A stretch of DNA of 14,799 nucleotides from Goniomonas avonlea (Eukaryota; Cryptophyceae; Goniomonadida; Goniomonadaceae), in NCBI GenBank assembly GCA_003573635.1, contig QUTJ01031678.1:1-14799 (forward strand), in the 5' to 3' direction. Under the pieces are notes generated by a model. That model saw only the letters and a program-made list of their open reading frames with translations, had not been told where the DNA came from and searched no databases. Shown here piece by piece: positions 8,301 to 14,799 of this stretch (the stretch's first letter is position 1; every line of letters begins with the position of its first letter). The position numbers and the translations under genes were made by a program.

Positions 8301-8739
8301 GGTGCACTCGATGCGCCGCCGCCGACGCTTTCAGACTGAAAGATGGGCGGCGCATTGGCGCCGCCCTGTGGTGCAGGCTCAGGCTCGACCACCGGATTGA
8401 AAAACGTAGAGACATTGGCCTGAGGGTCCGCGTCCAACATAAGCACTCTGTACCCAACCAAGCCAAGGTGGAGGCGAGGGTGATCACAACAGAGGATTTC
8501 CCAACGCCGCCCTTGAAGTTGAACATTCCAATCACCACCCGTCTCACTGGAGGGCGCGCGTCTCCACCGAAACTCCCCATTTCCCTCTCAACAGCAGCAG
8601 CAGCAGCTTCAGCTTCAGCTTCAGCTTGAGCAGCTTCAGCTTCAGCTTGAGCATCTTCAGTTTGAGCAGCTTCAGCTTCAGCTTCAGTCCGGGGGCGAGT
8701 GTTCGAACTTGGTTTTTTGCTCGATTTCCTTTTGGCCAT
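4434..8739 (-). CDS. ParA/Soj-like partition ATPase, copy A (one apparent frameshift)
   Basis: My exon model is 8739-7925, 7871-7645, 7491-7416, (7361-7039, uncertain), 6910-6797, 6170-6042, 5550-5477 and 4594-4434. The N-terminus is Lys-rich ([10 protein letters not shown]), then a Glu/Ala repeat likely to be helical. The ATPase core follows: deviant Walker [10 protein letters not shown] with signature Lys76, the A' motif [21 protein letters not shown], and Walker [10 protein letters not shown] (Asp288). Later exons carry [12 protein letters not shown] and [14 protein letters not shown], matching the C-terminal ParA region, then a Ser/Pro/Gly-rich tail. The family forms ATP-dependent dimers that bind DNA and move plasmids, chromosomes or protein cargo; the cargo here is unknown. 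A single base is missing from a G run at 8453-8455, where aligning with copy B restores the frame, so this is either an assembly error or an inactivating mutation. An ATG at 8823 is an alternative start. It is divergent from copy B. Confidence 0.78.
4584..4765 (+). repeat. Tandem copies of an intron-exon acceptor junction
   Basis: The acceptor of ParA-A exon 8 (4584-4613, read on the minus strand as CCCGTAG then ATTCTTCTTC) is duplicated at 4670-4698. The AT-rich string GCAATTCAATAGAATTCAAT accompanies both copies, and a third partial copy ends near 4765. All extra copies lie inside intron 7 of ParA-A. Confidence 0.75.
5009..5458 (+). repeat. (GGGACA)n hexanucleotide array
   Basis: About 450 bp of GGGACA, GAGACA and GGGACG units lie within intron 7 (4595-5476) of ParA-A. 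Since 6 is a multiple of three, all six frames show long repetitive translations. None is likely to be a protein. Confidence 0.93.
5691..6032. repeat. Interstitial plant-type telomere-like repeats in an intron
   Basis: Clusters of TTTAGGG and CCCTAAA, intact and degenerate, occur at about 5695-5755, 5900-5955 and 5985-6030, often in opposite orientation within one cluster (GGGTTTAGGG then TAACCCTAAACCC). They lie inside intron 6 (5551-6041) of ParA-A. They alternate with copies of the exon-6 donor region at 5761-5800 and about 5860-5882. Confidence 0.85.
6189..6600. repeat. Inverted repeat flanking about 320 bp in intron 5 of ParA-A
   Basis: The left arm (6189-6239) and right arm (6561-6600) are imperfect inverted copies. 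They share ATGACAAT, TCGGCAAATTTGGGCCA and their complements. More CCAAATTTG-type fragments continue to about 6760. This could be a decayed foldback element. The intervening segment holds only GA-rich sequence and one short palindrome. Confidence 0.55.
6314..6335. repeat. Perfect 22-bp palindrome
   Basis: CGTTCCTCGAG followed by its exact reverse complement. A partial copy of its left half precedes it (about 6298-6310). It lies in the intron, and its role is unknown. Confidence 0.7.
7039..7361 (-). other. Uncertain exon 4 of ParA-A
   Basis: Copy B has a 59-nt exon 4 ([19 protein letters not shown]). The matching region of A begins after a CAG at 7362-7364 and leaves a 54-bp intron 3, a typical small size here. 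From there one frame is open to a phase-2 GT at 7038, so phases fit both neighbours. The protein it gives, however, is about 90 residues longer than B's exon and not clearly similar. Alternative donors inside it (GTATGA near 7325, GTGCAG near 7264) or a further indel are equally possible. Confidence 0.35.
8597..8697 (-). repeat. Coding Glu/Ala trinucleotide repeat in ParA-A
   Basis: Runs of AGC and TTC codons on the plus strand encode, on the minus strand, a Glu/Ala-rich segment of about 30 residues ahead of the ParA core. It probably forms a charged helix or linker. Such tracts vary in length. Confidence 0.75.
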
Positions 8740-8834
8740 TGTGTGCGCCTCTTGTGTTGGAGCCGCGCCGCCCAAGCCAGAAGTTGCCGCTTGGAGAATT
8801 TTTCTAGCTACAAAGTAGTTCATTATTGAGTTTA

Positions 8835-8842
8835 CTTTTATA
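8835..8842 (-). promoter_or_regulatory. TATA-like box upstream of ParA-A
   Basis: TATAAAAG on the minus strand lies about 95 bp before the ATG at 8739. An initiation site about 30 bp downstream would fall after the alternative ATG at 8823, which favours the 8739 start. The interval also lies just 5' of the open frame of copy B, so it may be a shared promoter. Confidence 0.4.
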
Positions 8843-8843
8843 A

Positions 8844-11248
8844 TTGTGGGTTTTTCATCCTTGTAGTGGCACTTTGATTGCCAAGTGCGAAGGGTGTAAA
8901 AGGTTGGATCTGGATAGACCTTGGGACCACGGTCCGGTTGTCGGATCAATTTCGGATCAAAATCAGTCAACTGGCTTGTCTATCGTCAATTTGGCCTCGA
9001 GTGCAGCCGCCAGCGGCCACAGTCGCAGCAGTCAAGGCCGAGGCCGGGCTAAGCTTCCCACGATTACCTCTTGGAAGGAGAGTGTGAAGAAGGTGCTGAT
9101 TTCTTTGCAGGAGCGGCACCGGGCCTGCGGTCGGTTGGCTTTTTCTTGCAAAGAAATTTGTGAGCACCTTGAGGCAGGTTGGGTTACGTTTTGTCCTGGA
9201 AGAGATAAGAAAGACCTTTCAACTTGGGATCGCACGGTCTCCAGTAATTTGACCACAGACAAAGACCATGTGTTTTCTCGCATTCATGAGAAACCAGCTT
9301 TATTTTCGCTCATTGGCCAAACGGAGCCGCCCAACGCGAGAAGCAACTGTCGTTGCACATCCAGTTGCGCATCCAGCTCCAAGAAACGCAAAGCCGGATC
9401 TGATCCAGATCCAACCCACGCCCAATCTGACGCTCGCCAGAGACCAGTCCGTGGCTCTGGTGTTGGAGGCGCGCCTCGACTTGCGCATGCAGCTGTTCCT
9501 GCTGCTCCAGCTGCAAGGTCAACTTCTGCTCCTGCGGCTGTTGAGTCAGCTCCTTCTCCAGCAGCTTCTGCTGGGACATTTTCTGCCCCTCCGAGTCCTG
9601 ACCCCCCTGTCTCTCCGAGTCCTGATCCCCCTGTCCCTCCGAGTGCCCCTGAGCCCTCACAAAACAAGAAAGTTGTGATTCTTGGTGTGTACAACTTCAA
9701 GGGGGGCACTGGCAAGACCACGATCGTCATTAATCTTGCTGCCACTCTCGCCGATATGGGCCATCGGGTGCTCATGGCCGATTTGGACCCCGCGGCTAAT
9801 CTCTCGTCGTTCTTCAACCCTGGCGACTTGAGCGACGTGGAAGATCCAGAAGACTCTGAAGATTCAGGAGACAGGACAACGTCGACAGAAGAGCCGGTCC
9901 TGGTTCATACACCGTTGCATCCGAATCCGTATCATCTCGCTACAAGTTCTGCGGGCAAATTTTGTTTTTATGTTACTGACGAGAAGGGCGGCAAGCGCGA
10001 GTTCAAGGACCACGTGTTCCACCCGAACTCCCCTCTATTTCGGCTGCTGCAATACCAGCAACGAGATAACTTTGCCTCAGACATTTTGTGTTTGGACGAC
10101 GTGCACGGTTTGAAGGGCGGATTTCCCGCCAGTTTGTTCCTGCTTGTTGGAAGCCCAGACCTCGCGCAAGTCGAGGACCACGTAAGCCAAGCTGAGAGCA
10201 AACCGATGGATGCCGCCTTCTACGTTATCTGCGCGATACGCACAATGGTGTGTGTTTGTGTGGATATGTGTCACATGTGTGTGTGTGTGTGTGTCGGTGT
10301 GTGTGCGTGTGCGTGTGTGTGTGTGTGTTGGTCCAAAGTGTGTGAGAGAGGCGAAGACAGGGGGAAAGAGACAGAGACAGAGGGAGCGACAGAGACGGAG
10401 AGACGAGGCAGAGACACACGTCTGTGTGGCATGTGTGGTGCGTGTCGTGCGTGTGCCTGAGTGCGAATGTGTGTGCGCACGCGCTGTTGTGTGTGCGCGT
10501 GTGCCTTGAGTGTGTTTCGTGGCGCTCGGGTGAGATGCACACACAGATCATTCTGATACCCGAGCCAGCTGGTGAAAACAGCAGAAAAGCACAACCTCGA
10601 CTTCATTATTGTCGACTGTGGATCGTCGGCCTCCGTCCTGCAGACCAATCATCCGCGCTTGCGACTTTATCCTCCCCCCCTGCTTCCCTGATAGCTCTTC
10701 CGCTGGGTCCGTTCAAAGGTTGCTGAACGTTGTGATCCCCACGTCGATAGACACCCACCGCTGCCTGCTCGAGGCAGAGCAACTTGGCCTTCGGCAGGCA
10801 GACAACTGCCCGGAGGCAGTAAAACAGTGCGTCCCGATGTGTTTTTTTGTTTCGATGTTGTGCGTTTGGAGATGTGTGGTCTTACACACATCACACTCTT
10901 ACTGTCCGATATCGCAGGCACAAGCTGGCCTGCTGGAATGATGGCTTCAGAGTCAACCCTCGTCACCCGAAGGTTCTTCCTGTGAGTGGCTCGGGATGGC
11001 ATGTTAACATGTTAACATGTTACTGCTGTCACGGTCACTGTCACTGTCGCCTTTAAACTGTCGCAGTCACCGTCTGCTCTCTGTCGCCTGCTGCTGCTGC
11101 TGTTGCTGTTGTTGGGTGGTGATGGGTGATTAGGGGTGGTGAGGTAACCGTTCACAGTTGTTGTTGCTGCTGCTGCTGCTGCTGTTCGTCGTCGTCGTCT
11201 TCGTTTGCTATGATGGGTGTGAGGATGCGCTAGGTGCTGGTTCACAGT

Positions 11249-11288
<40 letters not shown>

Positions 11289-12499
11289 CTTGTTCTCTTG
11301 TTGTTGTTGTTGTTGTCGTTCGTCGTCGTCGTCGTTGTCGTTGTGTGGTGCTGGGTGGTGAGGGGTCTGTGGTAACCCTCGTGATGTGCTAGGTGCTGGT
11401 CCTCAACTTCAAGCTCGAGAAGCAACAAGGGGAACAGCGAGTGTCTTACAGGTAATGTATCTATTGCGATATGCTTGGTAAAAGGAAACCAGCGGGCAGC
11501 TGGTTTCGCCACGTGTTCTAGTCATCGAATCGCAATTGGAAATGAAAGGTAGAGTAATTACGTCAGCTGGACTTTGGGGGGGTGACCGCTGATGTAACTG
11601 CCAATCATCCAAACCCACGTAAACCAGACAAACTAAACCAGGCGCTGGTTTATCAACCAGGGAAGTAGTCCCTAGAACAGCGAGTGTCTTAGAGGTAATG
11701 TATCTACTGCGATATCTACAGCGAGTGTCTGTATTCGAATGTATCGAGTGCCTTAGTACAGGTAACGTATCTATCGCGATAACTATTATCTAGAACAGCG
11801 AGTGTTACAGGTCATGTTCGAATGTACCTGCTGCCTATGTGCAGTGACTCCACTTGTGCACACAGCGCTGGTTGACTACGTAAACGCCCTACTCCGTGGT
11901 TCCAGTAGATAGCAGAACCAAATCTGCTTTGGGAGGAAATTGGCCACTTCGTGGTCTCGCTCTAGTTTCTATCCTGGACCGATCCGTCCACGAAAACTTT
12001 GGCTGTTGACATTGGAAATTGATTTTTTCAATTTTACACGTACGACTACGTGTTTCACGTACTAGTACGTGGGTTTAACCAGAAGGCACTAATGTCTACG
12101 TGGTTTTAACCAGAAGGCACTACGAGAGGGGGGCGACAGGTCAAACTGGTTACACATTTTCAAAAGATGTTCTAGTCATTGATTAGAACAGATAAGGAAT
12201 TTGATCTGGATTGATTACAAAATTGTGTAAGCTGTCGCCCCCCTTTAATGGTTCTACGTGGTTTTAACCAGATGGCACTACTAACGGTTCTTGCCTCGCA
12301 GCGACTCCACCTTCTGCCTGCTGATCGACAACATCGCTGCAGAATCTGAGGTGGAAACACAGCACATGTTTGTACCGGTCGACCTCCGGAGGAACCCGAA
12401 GGAGATGGCGGCGTGTCGGTGCGGTTCAGTCTCTCCCTCTCTCTCTGCCTTCAGGCAGAGGTCTGTGGCCACTCAGCGGTTCCTGAATGGCTTGAATAC

Positions 12500-12540
<41 letters not shown>

Positions 12541-13653
12541 CTCTCCTTCCCTCTCTCTCCCTTCCTCCCCCCCCCCTCCATGGTGGCTTGAATAAGGAAA
12601 AACAGCACATGTTTGTACCCGTCGACCACCGTCTGTCCCTCCCTGCCTGCCACTCTCTCTCCTCTCCCACTCCCCCCCCGCCCCCTTTCTGTCCACTCTC
12701 TTCTTCTCTCGCACCTCTAGGCAGATCTCCGGATCTGTGGCTGCTCCAGTTCCCAGTGGTTTGAATACTCTCTCTCTCATCCCTTCAGGCAGGCTCCTTG
12801 TTAGGGCCCTCCCTCGTCTCTTCCCACTTCTCCCTGCTGCCAGTGTACTGCGAGACTGTGTGAAATGTATTGCTCTGATCGGGACTTTTCCTTTCGGAAC
12901 ATGGAAAAATGTGGTAAATGTCGGTACTTATGAGGTGCCCTGAGCGCTCAGAAATTCCAACACCCTAGTGTCTTCTAGTTGACTACGGAAACGTACTAGC
13001 ACGTTGTTTTTCCATAGATAGCGAACCAACGATCTGATCTGCTCAAAAATCTCTGCTTGGGAATTTGGGAGGGAATCGGCCACTTTGTGGTCTCGCTCCT
13101 GTTTCATCCTGGACCAATCCATCCACAAGAACATTGGCTATCTTCATTGGAAAAAATCAATTTTAGCACGTACTAGAACGTAAAAATACGTACCAGTACG
13201 TGTTTTAACCAGAAGGCACTAGTGCCTACTTCCTGTCGCTGGTTTATAAACCAGCGGCTGGTTTAGATGGAAAAATCCATTAGAGATATCTATCAACTGG
13301 CAGCATAATCATTTGATTACGGCTGGTTTGCATTGATTACGGCTGGTTTACAACAAGTAGGCACTAGTTCTAAGCCGGTGCAGGTCTGTGTCCTTCTGCA
13401 AGAAAATCGAGGCTGGGATGTTTGCCAGTCACGACGTGGCACACCCTCTAGTGCTCCTCACGCAAGAGTTGATGAACGAAATCTACCAGGGCTTGCCCCA
13501 ACCCCCTGACTGGTGCGTGCCCATGCGTGCCTATGCCCTAGGATCATTCGATAGCTTATATCATATCGTGGTCCACGATCAGAAGCAAAGATATCCGATT
13601 CCACACGTTCATTAGAGAGCGAGAGACGGAGAGACAAGATAGAAACCAGAGAG

Positions 13654-13703
<50 letters not shown>

Positions 13704-14724
13704 TTGAAAATGAACTGAACACCGTCTTCCAATCAAACGGGAGCTGCGGCTAGAGAGAGAATGGTGGCCAAGGGGTCGCCCACCCACTAGTGGCTCTGCT
13801 AATTGAGATTTGATCGTTATCCGTGTGTAATCAATGACTAGAACATGTTTTGAAACAGAAGTTCGCTCTGGTTGGAGGTTGTGAGAGGAGACAATAAGCG
13901 TGTGTGAACGGGCTTGCAGAGGCATGCCAACACACAGAAGTTCGCCATGGTTGGAGCTTGTGAGAGAAGACACTAAGTGTGTGTGTGTGTGAACGGGCTT
14001 GCAGACTCTGAAGTTCTCTCTGGTTGGAGAGAGGTGACGTGTGACCGTGACGTGTGATCGTGGGTGTGCGTGCACTTGGTGTGGGACTCACCATTTCACA
14101 ACCTGATCCATGAGAACGTGCGCATGCTCGTGTGCTTGTGGTGCCTCGTCTCTCATGCTCGTGTGCTTGTGGTGGTGGGCGCCTTATGCTCGAGGGGGGG
14201 GCGAGGGAGGGAGAGGGGAGGGGCGGAGGGGAGGGGAGGGGCGAGGGAGGGAGAAGAGTGTCTGTGGTGGGTCCTCCCCCTGGTCCTGGCCGTGTGTGCC
14301 TTTACGTCGAGCGAATACCGACTCTCGCAACTGGATTCACGGTGACCACGACACCTCTTTTCCGCTAGGGGGGCGACAGGTCAAACTGGTTACACGTTTT
14401 CAAAAGATGTTCTAGTCATTGATTAGAACAGATATGGAATGTGATCTCGATTGGTTACGATTGTGTAACCAGTTTGAGCTGTCGCCCCCCTTTAGTGTCA
14501 GGAAAGATAACTTGAACGACTCAAGTACCGCGATTCACGTTAACTGTTACCAGATAACTTTACCAGATAACTTTACCAGATAAATTCTCGTTGTAACCAG
14601 CCTTTTACCAGTATCTTGATTCACACCCGGACGCAGGCTGGAAGAAGTTATATACGCGCGGGAACGGTACTCGTCCCTCGCTAAGTATCTGCTCTACTTG
14701 ACTCGGCGAGAGGGCTTCAGATAG
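8844..14724 (+). CDS. ParA/Soj-like ATPase with winged-helix-like N-terminus, copy B
   Basis: Exons: (8844)-10247, 10569-10826, 10918-10981, 11393-11451, 12302-12418, 13384-13512 and 14637-14724 (stop TAG). The first part (about 9069-9315) resembles a winged-helix/HARE-type fold: [41 protein letters not shown]. An Ala/Pro-rich linker follows, then the ParA core: FKGGTGKTT (9693-9719), [26 protein letters not shown], and FIIVDCGSS, where the usual Pro of Walker B is Ser. Exon 6 has [13 protein letters not shown] and exon 7 has [16 protein letters not shown], both paralogous to copy A. The Ser/Pro/Gly tail of A is absent. Two nucleotides are missing in exon 2 near 10649, where frame must change to keep the alignment with A. 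There is no ATG in frame before the P-loop, so 8844 is just the edge of the open frame. It may be a decaying copy, or the start may be non-AUG. Cargo unknown. Confidence 0.68.
10248..10520 (+). repeat. GT/GA microsatellite in ParA-B intron 1
   Basis: TGTGTG, GAGACAGAG and GTGTGCG tracts fill most of the 321-bp intron 10248-10568. The homologous intron in ParA-A is 53 bp, so this tract accounts for the expansion. Confidence 0.85.
11083..11345 (+). repeat. TTG/CTG/GTC triplet repeats in ParA-B intron 3
   Basis: Runs of TTG, CTG and GTC triplets give poly-Leu or poly-Gln/Asn/Thr frames. They lie wholly in intron 10982-11392. The same intron starts near a small tandem palindrome, CATGTTAA repeated at about 11000-11020. 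Phrases such as GGTGCTGG and TGATGGGTG recur between triplet blocks, which suggests the block was duplicated. Confidence 0.85.
11435..11816 (+). repeat. Repeated copies of the exon-4 donor junction of ParA-B
   Basis: The exon end plus donor, ACAGCGAGTGTCTTACAG then GTAATGTATCTA, at 11435-11465, recurs in intron 4 at 11677-11705, partially at 11718-11760 and 11760-11775, and at 11794-11815. The intronic copies vary by single bases and small deletions. Confidence 0.82.
11871..12091 (+). repeat. Dispersed repeat of about 220-245 bp, copy 1
   Basis: It starts GTTGACTACG and ends TTTAACCAGAAGGCACTA. It matches 12978-13221 along its length, including GGCCACTT(C/T)GTGGTCTCGCTC and ATCCTGGACC. The last 18 bp recur again at about 12103-12121 and, with one change, at about 12262-12280. 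It lies in intron 4 of ParA-B and carries no gene. Confidence 0.78.
12128..12243. mobile_element. MITE-like element with G-rich terminal inverted repeats (copy 1)
   Basis: 116 bp starting GGGGGGCGACAGGTCAAACT and ending with the inverse of GGGGGGCGACAG. The right end has lost part of the inverted repeat seen in the copy at 14368. There is no coding capacity. Direct copies of the roughly 25-bp string TCTACGTGGTTTTAACCAGA flank it on both sides (about 12096 and 12252). Confidence 0.75.
12502..12538 (+). repeat. (CT)n microsatellite in ParA-B intron 5
   Basis: An uninterrupted CT tract, followed by CT/C-rich sequence to about 12720. The intron (12419-13383) also holds three related segments beginning AGGCAG, at about 12454, 12720 and 12788. 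Confidence 0.88.
12978..13221 (+). repeat. Dispersed repeat, copy 2
   Basis: Direct-orientation partner of 11871-12091, somewhat longer, in the next intron of the same gene. It overlaps by three bases the start of the inverted-repeat element at 13219. Confidence 0.75.
13219..13367. mobile_element. Second MITE-like element with 13-bp terminal inverted repeats
   Basis: 149 bp bounded by CTAGTGCCTACTT and its exact reverse complement. Inside, GGCTGGTTTA-type units repeat several times and the left part has an inner palindrome, GCTGGTTTATAAACCAGC. It has no coding capacity and ends 16 bp before exon 6 of ParA-B. Confidence 0.6.
13660..13701 (+). repeat. (GA)n microsatellite
   Basis: A pure GA tract in intron 6 (13513-14636) of ParA-B. 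Confidence 0.9.
13797..13858 (-). mobile_element. Degenerate MITE-like element (copy 4, inverted)
   Basis: Read on the minus strand it contains CATGTTCTAGTCATTGATTA and CGGATAACGAT, matching the interior of the family at 629, 12128 and 14368. Terminal repeats are not recognisable, apart from a possible GGGTCGCCC remnant near 13775. Confidence 0.5.
13854..14035 (+). repeat. Tandem repeat with a unit of about 75-80 bp
   Basis: Three units begin with variants of AGAAGTTCGCTCTGGTTGGAG, at about 13856, 13936 and 14009. The first two continue through GTGTGTGAACGGGCTTGCAG. They lie in intron 6 of ParA-B. Confidence 0.72.
14368..14490. mobile_element. MITE-like element with 28-bp terminal inverted repeats (copy 2)
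   Basis: 123 bp. Both ends carry GGGGGGCGACAG, then TCAAACTGGTTACAC, inverted, with a single mismatch over 28 bp. The interior matches 12128-12243. There is no open frame, and no short target-site duplication could be recognised with confidence. It lies in intron 6 of ParA-B. Confidence 0.82.
14547..14584 (+). repeat. 13-bp tandem repeat TTACCAGATAACT
   Basis: Three near-identical units lie about 50 bp before the last ParA-B exon. Confidence 0.75.
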
Positions 14725-14744
14725 AGCGGCTCAGAACCTATTGA

Positions 14745-14799
14745 GGGGGGGGGGGAGAGACAGACAGAGACAGGCAGACAGACAGACAGACAGACAGAG
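14745..14799 (+). repeat. G run and GACA microsatellite at window end
   Basis: A run of about ten G is followed by GACAGACA units that run off the window. It lies just downstream of the ParA-B stop. Confidence 0.9.

Noticed and set aside
9268-9678. ATG-started Leu-rich ORF overlapping ParA-B
   Set aside because: It is the shifted frame of the Ala/Pro linker. It ends before the P-loop and loses the winged-helix segment.
11012-11512. 166-residue Thr/Asn/Ala-rich ORF on the minus strand
   Set aside because: It is a translation of the intronic triplet repeats, with no complexity outside them.
1-14799. Bacterial or plasmid origin, suggested by ParA
   Set aside because: No ParB, operon or Shine-Dalgarno pattern is visible. 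Both ParA genes are interrupted by spliceosomal-type introns in matching positions.

Overview
The window looks like nuclear DNA of a microbial eukaryote, probably an alga or related protist. The reasons are spliced genes with GT..AG introns (three of only 46, 48 and 53 bp), long introns packed with micro- and minisatellites, small inverted-repeat elements, and a stretch of plant-type TTTAGGG telomere-like repeats inside an intron. I cannot name the species. I saw no rRNA, tRNA, CRISPR array or bacterial operon.

Layout, left to right. (1) 243-1836, plus strand: the 3' end of an EF-hand calcium-binding protein gene, four exons visible and the 5' end unresolved. (2) 1954-2635, minus strand: a small secreted protein with an ARMET/MANF-like SAP domain carrying a CxxC motif, three exons. 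(3) 2742-3830, plus strand: a single-exon 2-oxoglutarate/Fe(II) oxygenase-like protein, divergent from gene 2 across about 106 bp. (4) 3831-4433: intergenic, mostly a GACAGA-type microsatellite. (5) 4434-8739, minus strand: a ParA/Soj-type ATPase gene of eight exons (ParA-A). (6) 8844-14724, plus strand: a second ParA/Soj-type ATPase gene of seven exons (ParA-B), with a winged-helix-like N-terminal region. The window ends in a GACA microsatellite.

The central object is the head-to-head ParA pair. Hand alignment shows that A and B share their intron positions and phases, apart from exon 4 of A, which is unresolved. Exon 6 is exactly 129 nt in both. Both keep the deviant Walker A and DxDP motifs and the C-terminal ParA helices. 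They therefore arose by an inverted duplication of an intron-containing gene, and their introns then diverged enormously in size (intron 1 is 53 bp in A and 321 bp in B). Each copy carries one apparent coding frameshift, and B has no ATG ahead of its domains, so at least one may be decaying, unless the indels are assembly errors.

A second theme is how the introns grew. In at least five long introns, diverged copies of the flanking exon-intron junction lie inside the intron, often beside a MITE-like element or tandem repeats. This recurs in the EF-hand gene and in both ParA genes, and it is the structural pattern most worth following up.
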